Origin: Bacillus sp. Marseille-P3661
GTDB lineage: Bacteria > Bacillota > Bacilli > Bacillales > Bacillaceae_J
Direction of reading: 5' to 3'
Length of the DNA: 64,000 bases
Assembly (NCBI RefSeq): GCF_900240995.1
Contig: NZ_LT965953.1
Location: forward strand, 2,280,637 to 2,344,636
Below, one piece after another: positions 35,018 through 43,884 of this stretch. Made by a program: the position numbers and the translations under genes. A model generated the notes under the pieces. The model worked only from the letters and a program-made list of their open reading frames with translations, was not told the DNA's origin and searched no databases. How positions within the stretch are numbered: the stretch's first letter is position 1; each line of letters starts with the position of its first letter.

Positions 35018-35138
35018 AGGGCCTCCTTTGATTTCCTTAATCTGTTATCCTGTTTTGTCTACGCCTGTCGTTCAACTAATTGATTCAAATCAGGCGGAGT
35101 ATCCTCCACCTAATTCGTTTCCTCATTTAAACTAACAA

Positions 35139-35498
35139 TTACTTTTCTAATAAAAAGAATGGTCTGCCGATTATCGCTTCAAGACGAAAATATCGATCTA
35201 AACCTGATGCACGAAATGAATGGGTCATCCCTGTTACAGCTTGTAAATCAGGGACATCATATAAGAAGATAGCATGCCAGCCTTCATCCCCCGCATGTCC
35301 CGCCGTAAAAATATCACGATCTAACGTCCCAATTAATTGAACACCATATTCATTCCAGCTTTCTAATGCTTCATTTAATTTAGGAAGAATATCATTTGTT
35401 TTTTCCTCTGAAGTCGTATTGAACCAGCCTGTTGACTCAAATTTAATCATCACACGCAATGGTGATGGTATTTGTGGCACATCATGTTTAATACCCAA
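35139..35498 (-). CDS. Hypothetical protein of the catabolic operon, 119 aa
   Basis: The start is TTG 35498 behind GAGGAGTGAAGGG. The product is a small soluble protein with an alpha/beta pattern that might be a ferredoxin-like dimeric barrel; residues GWHAIFLYDVPDLQAV are distinctive, but I cannot name a family. Its place between an SDR and the TRAP genes suggests an enzyme or accessory step of the same pathway. Confidence 0.7.
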   Translation of the reverse strand: MGIKHDVPQIPSPLRVMIKFESTGWFNTTSEEKTNDILPKLNEALESWNEYGVQLIGTLDRDIFTAGHAGDEGWHAIFLYDVPDLQAVTGMTHSFRASGLDRYFRLEAIIGRPFFLLEK

Positions 35499-35545
35499 TT
35501 CCCTTCACTCCTCATCTTTAATTTTGATCAGCCATTCTTCATTAG

Positions 35546-36310
35546 CTAGCGCATTAATAGACCGCCATTAATATCAATCGTAGATCCAGTTATATATCCG
35601 CTTGATTCGGCGCATAGATAATTAACAATTTTAGCGACTTCCTCTGGTTCACCAGGTCGCCCTACAGGAATTCCTTTCACCATTGTTTCTAATTTATCAT
35701 GCGGTATTTTATCCATTTCTGGCCCGCGAATGGCTGCAGGTGTAACGGCATTAACTGTGATCCCCTCTTTTGCAAGTGATCTAGCAAATACCTTTGTTAA
35801 TGCCAGTTGGCCTGCTTTCGATGCGGAATAATGGGCACCAGACGTTAATGGACCTGCTTGGCCAGCAAAAGACGACATATTAATAATTCGACCCCACTGT
35901 TGTTCTTTCATGATCTTGATAACAGCTTGTGAGAAAAAGAATGTTCCACCTAGATTAATTGAGATAATGGTATTCCATTCATCCTCTGTCATGTCTTCAA
36001 TCGTTGTTTCTGTACGAACGCCAGCATTATTAACGAGAATATCAATTCGCCCCCAACGCTCTAGCACTTGGTTCACACATTCGTGGATAGATTCTACTTT
36101 AGATACGTCGGTTGCAATGAACATCGCTTGGTTTCGTTCATTTTCACGTATTGTTACTTTCACTTTTTCAAGCTCCTGTTCATTTATATCAACGAACACC
36201 ACTTTTTTCCCTTCATGTAAAAGCTCATCTGCAACCGCTAAGCCTAAGCCTTGGGCTGCTCCTGTGACAATTGCTACTCTACCATAACCATCTAGTAACA
36301 ATAGCATCAC
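35546..36310 (-). CDS. Short-chain dehydrogenase/reductase (FabG-like)
   Basis: This 254-residue SDR has the nucleotide motif TGAAQGLGLA, NNAG, the catalytic Ser in INMSSFAGQ, YSASK (Tyr and Lys), and an ITGSTIDINGG end. It oxidises an alcohol or reduces a ketone with NAD(P). Several starts lie close together after AGGAGG (GTG 36310, ATG 36307, TTG 36301); the choice changes only the first three residues. It is part of the catabolic operon, 24 bp after the dipeptidase-like gene. Confidence 0.9.
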   Translation of the reverse strand: MMLLLLDGYGRVAIVTGAAQGLGLAVADELLHEGKKVVFVDINEQELEKVKVTIRENERNQAMFIATDVSKVESIHECVNQVLERWGRIDILVNNAGVRTETTIEDMTEDEWNTIISINLGGTFFFSQAVIKIMKEQQWGRIINMSSFAGQAGPLTSGAHYSASKAGQLALTKVFARSLAKEGITVNAVTPAAIRGPEMDKIPHDKLETMVKGIPVGRPGEPEEVAKIVNYLCAESSGYITGSTIDINGGLLMR

Positions 36311-36334
36311 CTCCTACTCTAGTTAACTATGAAA

Positions 36335-37546
36335 TTATTTATTAAATACTTGTTCAATTGCACGCAAGGCATTTAATCCTGCTACTTTTATTATGTCCTC
36401 GTCACTATAGCCATGTGACACAAGCCAATTGACGATATTAACCATTGATTCAGTGGGATTCTCAAGTCCTTTTACATAATCAGATTCTTCAAACTCTTCG
36501 CCCCCATGTGAATCAGAAATAGACAGCATACCATCGAAAGCATGTTGTAAAGCAACATGGTCACCGTAGAATGTATCTGGACCAAACCCAACATGGTCAA
36601 TTCCTACTAAATTTGCGACATATTCAAAATGCTCCATAACGGAATCAATCGTGTGATCCGGTCTATTTTTAGTTAAAGTGGTATTGGGTGCTGCACAAAT
36701 TCCAATTACACCCCCGCTTTCTGCACATGCTTTTAAAATATGATCGGGTTTCATCCTTGGCGTGTTCCACAACTCTCTTGCACCGGCATGGGTAATAAAC
36801 ACCGGCTTTTCACTTTTTTCAATCACGTCCATGCTGGTTATGTCACCGCAATGAGAGATATCGATAATCATGCCTAATTTATTCATTCTTTGGACGACTT
36901 TTCGGCCAAAGTTTGTTAAGCCTCCGTCACGTTGTTCAGCTAAGCCAGACCCAAGTGTATTTGTATCATTGTAGGTGATCCCCATACACCGAACTCCAAA
37001 ACCATAAAGAATGTCGACTCGGCCTAGTTCATTCTCTATAGCACTTGCCGCCTCTAATGATGGCAACAGCGCGATCTTATTTTCTTCCTTGGCCCTATAA
37101 AAATCGTATTTATCACTAGCAATAAACACCATCTTCTGTTGGGCGATATCACAATACCTTATGCCAAGTGTCCAAATGACATCATCCCATTTAAGCCCTG
37201 AAGTGGACGTAATAATCGAAATTCCATCCATAAAGTTTTCAAAAATGACATCCAAGCCTGAATTTGAAAGACCTTCGTAATCAAAGTGCGTATAGGGCTG
37301 CCTGCAATAAGGGATTATGTCCTCTTTTTTTTCAGGTACAATAAAGCCATGATCCCGTAAAGAAATAATGATATTATTTTCAAAGAGTGCCTCTACTCTT
37401 CTTTTTTCATCCCAAGAGGTTAATAATGAATACCCTGGAACTCTATTAATTGACTTTGAAACGGTATAGGATTTATAATCCTTAGTAGATTCTAAGTATT
37501 CAAAAGATTTATAGCCGTCGTATAGTTTAAGTTTCAATGCTTTCAC
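36335..37546 (-). CDS. Membrane dipeptidase family (M19) hydrolase
   Basis: This 403-residue protein resembles the renal dipeptidase (M19) family. It has IDISHCGDIT, FITHAGARELWNTPR and GIDHVGFGPDTFYGDH, which carry zinc-ligand histidines and the acidic residue. The usual N-terminal HxD metal motif is not obvious, so activity could differ from that of dipeptidases. Family members split dipeptides or related amides. ATG 37546 follows AGAGAGGTG. It lies directly after the Rieske oxygenase gene and before the SDR. Confidence 0.75.
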   Translation of the reverse strand: MKALKLKLYDGYKSFEYLESTKDYKSYTVSKSINRVPGYSLLTSWDEKRRVEALFENNIIISLRDHGFIVPEKKEDIIPYCRQPYTHFDYEGLSNSGLDVIFENFMDGISIITSTSGLKWDDVIWTLGIRYCDIAQQKMVFIASDKYDFYRAKEENKIALLPSLEAASAIENELGRVDILYGFGVRCMGITYNDTNTLGSGLAEQRDGGLTNFGRKVVQRMNKLGMIIDISHCGDITSMDVIEKSEKPVFITHAGARELWNTPRMKPDHILKACAESGGVIGICAAPNTTLTKNRPDHTIDSVMEHFEYVANLVGIDHVGFGPDTFYGDHVALQHAFDGMLSISDSHGGEEFEESDYVKGLENPTESMVNIVNWLVSHGYSDEDIIKVAGLNALRAIEQVFNK

Positions 37547-37628
37547 CTCTCTAGATATTCGAGGCCATTAATTTAGTAATCGTTATAACTTCTAATGATG
37601 TGCATATAGTATTGAATAGAGCTTGTTT

Positions 37629-38906
37629 CTAATTAGGTGCTTTCTTTTTTAAAGCAAATTTTTCATCAAGTGGGAGAGCATCCTGCCAATGCTTTCCACG
37701 TTCAGCGTATGTTCCTGCACTATATAAATGTTTAAGTGAATCTACATCTAATGCAAAAGGTTCTTCACCATCTTGAAATTTCAAGACATTTTGAAGAAGA
37801 ATCCGGCGCATTTGAATCACTGGTAGATCACTGGTACCCAGGTGTTCTTTTGAGCGATTTACGATTGGTCCCATTGTTTCTGTAGCTGCATGATCCTGGT
37901 TTGCAATGCCGCGTATTCCTGTAAAGTTGCCGCTTTTCATTAATTCACGGTCTTGCAAGTAATCATTCGTTCTATTCTTCTTTTTTCTAAAGTATTCATC
38001 AAGTTCTAAGCCGCGGCGAGCATGCTGTGCTTCTGCGTCAATTTCTTTAGTCTTTGAAAACTGAACATCCCAGCTCCAAGTACTTTGATCATCTCTAGGG
38101 ATAAACGCATGCCACATACCATCTTCACCTTCAAATCGTGGCGGGAACGTATAGAACGGAAAGATATAATGTATCTCCATAAATGCATCTTCCTTATCTG
38201 TTCCTTCTCCAATCGCAAGACATCGCTTTCCATAGTTTGTGTTCTCAACCGCTTGCCTTACAGGTGGATTTTTGACCAATGGATGTGAAGGATCAATTCC
38301 AAGGTCTGTGCTAAGGACGCCTTCATTAACAGTCTGAGTGGCATGTGCTTTGTGAAGAAAGGCCGCATGTACAAAATCTAGATCATTTTCCATAACTTGC
38401 AAGTAATTACATTCTTGCCAAACCCGTTCAGCTAATATGCTTTTTTCAGGTAAGCCCATCCAGAAAAATTCTGGGAAAGGTGGTTTTTTATCTGCAGGTC
38501 CCATATAAGTCCAAACCATTCCATTTCTTTCCTCAACAGGATATGACTTTAATTTAATGGCTTTATGAAGATTACTGCCACTAGGTTCGGATGGTAGATC
38601 CGTACAAGTTCCTTCCGTGTCAAACTTCCATCCATGGTACATACAGCGTATACCACATCCAGCGTTTATTCCGTAATAAAGTGATGTTCCCCTGTGTGGA
38701 CATGCTTCATCAATGAGACCAACTCTTCCATCTGAATCTCTGAACGCCACTAAATCTTCTCCTAATAACTTTATTTGTAATGGTTTGCCATCAGTTTCTA
38801 CTTCATCAGACTTAAAAGCCGGAATCCAATATCTCCTAAACATTTCTCCCATTGGTGTTCCCGGATCCGTTTGAGTTAAAAGTTTATTATCTTGCTCCTT
38901 TAACAT
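37629..38906 (-). CDS. Rieske-type aromatic oxygenase, phthalate-dioxygenase-like
   Basis: This 425-residue single-component oxygenase has a Rieske [2Fe-2S] site CPHRG (C69, H71) and CMYHGW (C88, H91), and a non-heme iron motif in ENDLDFVHAAFLH. It belongs to the phthalate 4,5-dioxygenase/LigX-like group that hydroxylates or demethylates aromatic or heterocyclic compounds with electrons from a reductase. GAGGAGGAGG precedes ATG 38906, and a TTTCA-N5-TGAAA site lies 70 bp upstream. It heads the 12-kb minus-strand operon. A decayed copy is at 42406-42935. Confidence 0.92.
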   Translation of the reverse strand: MLKEQDNKLLTQTDPGTPMGEMFRRYWIPAFKSDEVETDGKPLQIKLLGEDLVAFRDSDGRVGLIDEACPHRGTSLYYGINAGCGIRCMYHGWKFDTEGTCTDLPSEPSGSNLHKAIKLKSYPVEERNGMVWTYMGPADKKPPFPEFFWMGLPEKSILAERVWQECNYLQVMENDLDFVHAAFLHKAHATQTVNEGVLSTDLGIDPSHPLVKNPPVRQAVENTNYGKRCLAIGEGTDKEDAFMEIHYIFPFYTFPPRFEGEDGMWHAFIPRDDQSTWSWDVQFSKTKEIDAEAQHARRGLELDEYFRKKKNRTNDYLQDRELMKSGNFTGIRGIANQDHAATETMGPIVNRSKEHLGTSDLPVIQMRRILLQNVLKFQDGEEPFALDVDSLKHLYSAGTYAERGKHWQDALPLDEKFALKKKAPN

Positions 38907-39289
38907 GCTTCCTCCTCCTCGCTTAATTTGTTAAATTAATCTTAACGGTTATTTAAATAGGGTACAATTGACAAGTTTCACTATTTGAAATTTTCAAAAT
39001 CTTAAAACTAAGATTATACAAATAGCCTATTGCCACTGTCTTTCGTATCGTATTCACTTACCAAAACTGTAGTAAATTTTTTCTATCACTAAAAATGTAG
39101 GGTGATCTTTTAAAGCTATTTACTTTCGTATTAGAAACTACTATTTCAAGAATAAGGTTAGCGTGGTCTCATGTAGATATCCAAGTCGAACAGTTCCGAT
39201 GAACAATCGAAACTGTAAAACCTGAATTCTATCATTTATTTAAAAAAGTGAGCTCCTATCTCTCGCTACGAGTACACATTACTAATCTC
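38907..39289. other. Intergenic region between ferredoxin and Rieske genes
   Basis: These 383 bp contain the inverted repeat at 38976-38990 and, between it and the Rieske gene, a minus-strand TTGTCA (38967-38972) that may be a -35 box. The rest has no open frame with a ribosome binding site. It probably holds the promoter of the long operon. Confidence 0.6.
38976..38990. promoter_or_regulatory. Inverted-repeat operator, site 1
   Basis: TTTCA-CTATT-TGAAA is a perfect inverted repeat 70 bp upstream of the Rieske oxygenase start, just upstream of a possible -35 box. The identical 15-mer recurs at 40801, 43009 and 43225. Confidence 0.75.
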
Positions 39290-39562
39290 TTACTTGCCTA
39301 CCACTCTGATTTTCAGTTCACCTTTTGGATACGTTTTACATGCTAAAGCGTACTTTAACTCTCTTTCTTCTTGGGGGAGAACAGCCATGGAGCTTGTGCC
39401 AAGTGTATAGTCACCCTCAATCACTTCGATTTTGCACATTCCGCAACCGCCCCCTCTGCATCCAAATGGAATGGCACTTCCCATCACTTTCCTATGTGCT
39501 GTAATTAAATCCTCATTTGAACCACAGATAAATTCATTTTCATCAACAAAGATTTTATACAT
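39290..39562 (-). CDS. 2Fe-2S ferredoxin (plant type)
   Basis: This 90-residue electron carrier has four cluster cysteines in CxxxxCxxC (C35, C40, C43) and C75. It starts right after the extradiol dioxygenase gene (11 bp), with AAAGGAG upstream of ATG 39562. XylT-like ferredoxins re-reduce the iron of extradiol dioxygenases, and others feed Rieske oxygenases; either partner is available here. No ferredoxin reductase is encoded in the window. Confidence 0.9.
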   Translation of the reverse strand: MYKIFVDENEFICGSNEDLITAHRKVMGSAIPFGCRGGGCGMCKIEVIEGDYTLGTSSMAVLPQEERELKYALACKTYPKGELKIRVVGK

Positions 39563-39573
39563 GAGTAGCTCCT

Positions 39574-40491
39574 TTACGTTAAAGCATTGGAGAAGGATTC
39601 CATTAATTCACGGCGATGATAGAAAATCCCTTGACCAATCTTATCTTCTGTCCACGTTATCGTCTCAAAATCCGGATAGGTCATGTAACCGCTTGCAAAG
39701 GCTTCATTACGATTTCCCGATGGGTCAAAAAAGTAAACCGTTTGCCCCCTTGTAATCCCATGACGAGTCGGTGTTACCTCAATATTCACTTCATTTCTCG
39801 TTAGGATATCAGCAGCCTTCATTACGTCATACCAGTTATCAACATGGAAAGCAGCGTGGTGCAGCTTCGCATCCGGTCCTTTAATAAACGCAATATCATG
39901 AGCGGTATTTGTTGTAAATAAGAAACTACCTATCATTTGCTCTTGATCGACTGTCATAATTCGTTCACTCTGTCCAAAATCAAGAACCTCCATAAAAAAT
40001 CTTGTAGCATTTTCAACATCATCACCCGTTAATAAAACATGGTCTAATCGATGTGGAGCAATACCGCGTAGATTATCAGGCCATGGATGAGGATTCAAGG
40101 TCCCCACAGCGGTACCAATCTTTTTTATATCATGATAAAGCTCCATTTGATGGCCTGTTGGGAGTTCAAAACGAATTCCTTGACCTTCGCCTAATCTAGT
40201 ACCATCAGAAACACGTTTGGTTGTTAATCCGAATTGCTCCACTTTTTTCTCAAGAATTCGTAAATCTTCAATTGAACGAACCTTAAATCCCATATGGTCT
40301 AGCCCAGGAGAATCTGCCTTCCGTAATACAATGCTGTGATGATCAAACTCATCCCATGCCTTTAAATAAACACGGTCACGATCTCTGCCTGTTTCTTCTA
40401 ACCCAATGATGTTCGTATAATATTTTACCGCCGCCTCTAAATCCATTACCTTAAGCTCTGCTCTGCCTAAACGCATAACACCTTTTTGCAC
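39574..40491 (-). CDS. Extradiol ring-cleavage dioxygenase (catechol 2,3-dioxygenase-like, VOC fold)
   Basis: This 305-residue type I extradiol dioxygenase has two VOC modules. The iron ligands are visible in the C-terminal one: His in RLDHVLLTG, His in LHHAAFHV, and Glu in GNRNEAF. It would open a dihydroxylated ring next to the hydroxyls. The start is GTG 40491, with GGAGGAA upstream. The operator at 40801-40815 lies 310 bp upstream. A decayed piece of a second copy is at 43070-43180. Confidence 0.92.
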   Translation of the reverse strand: MQKGVMRLGRAELKVMDLEAAVKYYTNIIGLEETGRDRDRVYLKAWDEFDHHSIVLRKADSPGLDHMGFKVRSIEDLRILEKKVEQFGLTTKRVSDGTRLGEGQGIRFELPTGHQMELYHDIKKIGTAVGTLNPHPWPDNLRGIAPHRLDHVLLTGDDVENATRFFMEVLDFGQSERIMTVDQEQMIGSFLFTTNTAHDIAFIKGPDAKLHHAAFHVDNWYDVMKAADILTRNEVNIEVTPTRHGITRGQTVYFFDPSGNRNEAFASGYMTYPDFETITWTEDKIGQGIFYHRRELMESFSNALT

Positions 40492-40800
40492 CCAACATTC
40501 CTCCTTTGTTTTTAGGCCGTAGGATCAATTACACAATCATTTTCAAACTAGCAAACTATTTTATCAATAACCTGTTGCAGTCTCATATATGTGAAGCTGA
40601 TGATAGTGATGAGAATGAAGTAGGTGTTAAATCTAATAATTATACTCATGTCAACAGTTGTAACTGCCTTTATACATGAAACGAAGTGACTTAACACAGT
40701 ATGAAACCTAGATTCATCCATATTCCATCTACTACTTTTTTGAATATTCCTAATCTTTAATCATTATAAACGGTCGATTTATTGAGCAACAACTAGGTAA

Positions 40801-40815
40801 TTTCACTATTTGAAA
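40801..40815. promoter_or_regulatory. Inverted-repeat operator, site 2
   Basis: This is the same perfect 15-bp inverted repeat TTTCA-CTATT-TGAAA, 310 bp upstream of the extradiol dioxygenase start. The rest of 40492-41007 (516 bp) contains no open frame with a ribosome binding site. Confidence 0.7.
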
Positions 40816-40891
40816 CTTGTTAAATAGTTAAACGCATTCCTGTTTAGGTAGCTTTCATTAAAATTGGTTGGCAATCGGCCCGTTATTTATC

Positions 40892-40923
40892 AAAGCCCCA
40901 TCAAGAGGATCTTGACGGGCTTT
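40892..40923 (-). terminator. Hairpin after the flavin oxygenase gene
   Basis: AAAGCCCcaTCAA pairs with TTGAcgGGGCTTT. It lies about 85 bp beyond the end of the minus-strand gene at 41008, with only a short U tract, so termination may be weak. Confidence 0.6.
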
Positions 40924-41007
40924 CCGCTCTTCCCTATACCGGAAAACTTATAACTCATAAAATCCCATGATTAGTGACAACTTGGGCTCTGGTATTGCTT
41001 AACAGGA

Positions 41008-42132
41008 TTAAATATAGCCGGGCATCGGTGGCCTGCCTAGTAATACTGACCCTGCATTGTCATATATGCCCTCGTTTAAGAACGCGTGCTGGGTTACAAC
41101 CATCGCGTCCCGCAGACAGCGCTGCAACGGGTGTCCATCGTAGATTGCAGCTGTGCCAGCAAGCATATAGGCTGTCTGCACTGCACTAGCTCCAACGCGG
41201 GTAGCTTGTGCTGCTGCCAGACGCAGCATACTTGTTTGGTCAGCAGAAACACCATCACCTTTTTGGATCGATTCCCAAGCGGCATCTGTAGTCTCGTAGA
41301 AGAACGCTCGCGCCGATCTCAGGGAGGCCTCTGCTTTTGCCAGTGTGATTCGCAAATAAGCGCGATCTGCCAACTTCGGTGCACCGGTGATTCCAGTACG
41401 ACCGGCCATTTTAGTAATTTCATCAAGCGCAGCGCGAGCGACTCCAAGATTGACTACCGCTAGTACCTGTGCTGCATAAGCGATAGATGGATACTGATAG
41501 ATCGGTTCATCAATAGTAGGCACGCCACCACGGATAAAGGTCCATTCATCAGAAACGAAGGCATCTTTCACCCGCAAATCGTGGCTGCCTGTTCCGCGCA
41601 TCCCAAGAACTTCCCAGTTCTCGACGATTTCCGTGTCCTCAGGATTGAGGACAGCAGTGAGCGGCTTGCCTCCTTCTCCTGTGCCAATACCGACACCGAG
41701 AATGTCAGCTCCCATGCAGCCGCTCACAAATTTCCAAAGACCGTTCACGCGCCATCCACCCTTGACCTTTTCTGCAGGCTGAACTGGAAACAGACCGCCC
41801 GCAAAGGCTACATCCGGCCCATTTGCATAGAGCTGGGCAAGCGTGTCACGCGGCAGGGCTGCTAGATAGACCGAAGCCGAGCCAAAGCTCGCCACCCATC
41901 CAGTGGATCCATCAGCCTCGGAAATGGTTTCAATCAACTTAAGGAACTCCGAGGGCGAGAGGGGATCACCGCCAAAGCAACGCGGTGTAGCAGCACGATA
42001 AATGCCCAATTGCTTTAGTTGCGCTATCATATCCCTTGGTACGTGCCGCTTTTCATCAAATTCGTCCCGTCGGGAGCGTATTTCGGTCAACACACTGTTG
42101 AGTAGATTCTGATCCTTCATTTCAATACTCAT
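41008..42132 (-). CDS. Flavin-dependent oxygenase of the acyl-CoA dehydrogenase fold
   Basis: This 374-residue protein belongs to the group of HsaA/HpaH-like two-component monooxygenases (acyl-CoA dehydrogenase fold, C-terminal region SAVQTAYMLAGTAAIYDGHPLQRCLRDA). These hydroxylate phenols or heterocycles with reduced flavin from a separate reductase. GGGAGGAAAAATC precedes ATG 42132. The gene is clearly richer in G and C than its surroundings (many GCC, CGC and GGC codons), which suggests transfer from a high-GC donor. No flavin reductase gene is nearby. Confidence 0.87.
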   Translation of the reverse strand: MSIEMKDQNLLNSVLTEIRSRRDEFDEKRHVPRDMIAQLKQLGIYRAATPRCFGGDPLSPSEFLKLIETISEADGSTGWVASFGSASVYLAALPRDTLAQLYANGPDVAFAGGLFPVQPAEKVKGGWRVNGLWKFVSGCMGADILGVGIGTGEGGKPLTAVLNPEDTEIVENWEVLGMRGTGSHDLRVKDAFVSDEWTFIRGGVPTIDEPIYQYPSIAYAAQVLAVVNLGVARAALDEITKMAGRTGITGAPKLADRAYLRITLAKAEASLRSARAFFYETTDAAWESIQKGDGVSADQTSMLRLAAAQATRVGASAVQTAYMLAGTAAIYDGHPLQRCLRDAMVVTQHAFLNEGIYDNAGSVLLGRPPMPGYI

Positions 42133-42405
42133 GATTTTTCCTCCCTATTTCTTACATATTTTCAAATAATGATTTATTAGTATTCAATAAAAAAGTTTGG
42201 CAAAAGATATAAAGTTATAGCCCCTGTAATTTTCAAAACAATCCGGAAGTTTATTATAATAGTTAACAAAAACTAAAAAGGAAAGAAACTCATGCTATCT
42301 TTTCATGAAATGTTATGATTTCAGTTTGAGCAAGGATTATAAGCCATTCTCATGCTCTAATTTTCTATAACTGTTATAACTTCGTGTGCCTTGCATATAG
42401 TTTAT
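42133..42405. other. Intergenic region between flavin oxygenase and decayed Rieske copy
   Basis: These 273 bp are AT-rich and without an open frame. Its right end (from about 42360) resembles the stretch downstream of the intact Rieske gene (37560-37625), so the duplication reached past the gene end. Confidence 0.55.
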
Positions 42406-42935
42406 AAAGCTTGTTTTTAATTGATTGCTTTCTTTTTTTCGCATATTTTCCATCTAGGAGAAATCATCCTGCCAATGCTTTCTCCCTTTTGAATTTTGCA
42501 AGTACTGTATAAAGCCCAAAAGGTTCTTTTTCCTCTTGAAATTTCAAGACATTTTGAAAAAGAATCAGACGCATTTGAATCACTGGTAGTTCACTATTGC
42601 AAAGGTGATCTTTTGAGCGATTTACGATTAATCCCCTTTGTTTCTGTAGCTGCATGATCTTTTGTATGCAATGCCGCGTATTTCTGTAAAATTGCCGCTT
42701 CTCATTCATTCACGGTCTTGAGAGTAATCACTTGTTCTATTTTTCTTTTTCTTAAGTTTTCATCAAGTTCTATGCAGCAACAAGCATGCAGTGCTGCTAC
42801 ATATTGCCACTAAACCTTCTCCTAATACTTATATTTGTGATGGTTTCCCATCAGTTTCTACTTCGCCGGAAATCAGTCTTTTCTAAACATTTCCCACATT
42901 GATGTACTAGGATCAGATTGACTTATAAGTTTACC
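42406..42935 (-). pseudogene. Decayed duplicate of the Rieske oxygenase gene
   Basis: The minus strand aligns in pieces with the intact gene at 37629-38906. 42406-42484 corresponds to the C-terminal end, 42525-42790 to the C-terminal third, and 42797-42935 to the N-terminus. The middle, including the Rieske centre and iron ligands (about 38025-38740 of the intact copy), is deleted at about 42795. Many frameshifts and stops are present. Upstream sequence including the inverted-repeat operator is also duplicated. Confidence 0.8.
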
Positions 42936-43008
42936 TAATCTGCTGTCCTCCTCCTTATTTTTGTTATCTTAATAGTAACTGCACTTCTAACACGGCACAA
43001 TTACTAAA

Positions 43009-43023
43009 TTTCACTATTTGAAA
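43009..43023. promoter_or_regulatory. Inverted-repeat operator, site 3 (upstream of decayed Rieske copy)
   Basis: This is the same 15-mer TTTCA-CTATT-TGAAA, about 75 bp upstream of the decayed start. It is intact although the gene it served is broken. Confidence 0.65.
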
Positions 43024-43069
43024 TTTTCTAAATTATCAAAACTGCATTCTTCACCTCGTTGCAACTAAC

Positions 43070-43180
43070 CACTTCTGTTTCCTCCAAGCCTATGATGTTC
43101 GAATAATATCTAACAGCTTCCTCTTAATCCATTACATTAATTTCTGACTCGTTCTACCCGCATGACACCTTTTTGCAATT
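43070..43180 (-). pseudogene. Decayed fragment of an extradiol dioxygenase gene
   Basis: The minus strand resembles the first about 110 bp of the intact dioxygenase gene (40385-40495), including the region for the first residues, GRAELKVMDLEAAVKYY, but with indels and stops. Only the N-terminal part is left. It lies directly upstream of the decayed Rieske copy, the same order as the intact genes without the ferredoxin. Confidence 0.7.
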
Positions 43181-43224
43181 TACTCATCAAAAATCACAAT
43201 TTACACCGACAAATATTAAGTGAA

Positions 43225-43239
43225 TTTCACTATTTGAAA
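43225..43239. promoter_or_regulatory. Inverted-repeat operator, site 4
   Basis: TTTCA-CTATT-TGAAA lies about 45 bp upstream of the decayed dioxygenase start and 116 bp upstream of the divergent MarR-family gene, so it could still act on the regulator gene. Confidence 0.7.
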
Positions 43240-43354
43240 CTTTCTATAGTTGAATTCCAAATTTCTCCTTCTATCACGTTTAAATCATTTTTTAAAGGCT
43301 AATAATGGTGCAGTAGTTGCAAATACAATTGTATATACAAATAAGGAGATAAAT

Positions 43355-43846
43355 ATGAAATTTTGCTATAAACAACAAATTGTCCAAATGGTTAGAACGT
43401 TATATTTCTGTATGGAAGCACACTGGGCAGAATTAGGAAAACAATATGATATCTCACCCGCTCAACAACATATATTATTTATATTAATTACAAATGGTAA
43501 AACACTCACTCCCTCTGAGATAAGTGAACTAGGGTGTTGGCACATATCTACTATTACAAGACTTTTAAAACCACTAAAAGAAAGAGGGTTTGTTACCATT
43601 GAAAAAGATCCTAATCGCTCCAAATTCAAGAATGTTACGCTAACTCCAACTGGCGAAAATTTATTTCATAAAATTATTGAGACTATAGCTGAAGATGATT
43701 CTTTCCCTTTTATGATGGGGCATTTAACTGACGAAGAATTAGATGAATTTTTACACTATGGTCAAAAGATATTAAATGAAAATAAAGGGAAGGCACTATG
43801 TAAAAAGTTATTTAGTGCTAAGATTGATGGAATAAATTATGTTTAA
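43355..43846 (+). CDS. MarR-family (Hpr/ScoC-like) transcriptional regulator
   Basis: This 163-residue winged-helix regulator has LTPSEISELGCWHISTITRLLKPLKERGFV as the DNA-binding region. The pattern of the whole domain resembles Hpr/ScoC more than small-molecule MarR proteins. ATG 43355 follows AAGGAG; the frame is open for 105 bases upstream without a site. It is divergent from the decayed oxygenase genes and has the fourth inverted repeat in front, so it is a second candidate for the island's regulator. Confidence 0.85.
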   Translation: MKFCYKQQIVQMVRTLYFCMEAHWAELGKQYDISPAQQHILFILITNGKTLTPSEISELGCWHISTITRLLKPLKERGFVTIEKDPNRSKFKNVTLTPTGENLFHKIIETIAEDDSFPFMMGHLTDEELDEFLHYGQKILNENKGKALCKKLFSAKIDGINYV

Positions 43847-43884
43847 TTTTTTTCCTTATAATTATTTTTTCAGGAGTATATAAT

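Noticed and set aside
41086..41865. Plus-strand frames opposite the flavin oxygenase
   Set aside because: High GC content leaves long chance frames on the other strand; no start sites or motifs.
42464..42709. An 81-codon frame in the 42.4-43 kb region
   Set aside because: It is a remnant of the decayed Rieske copy, not an intact gene.
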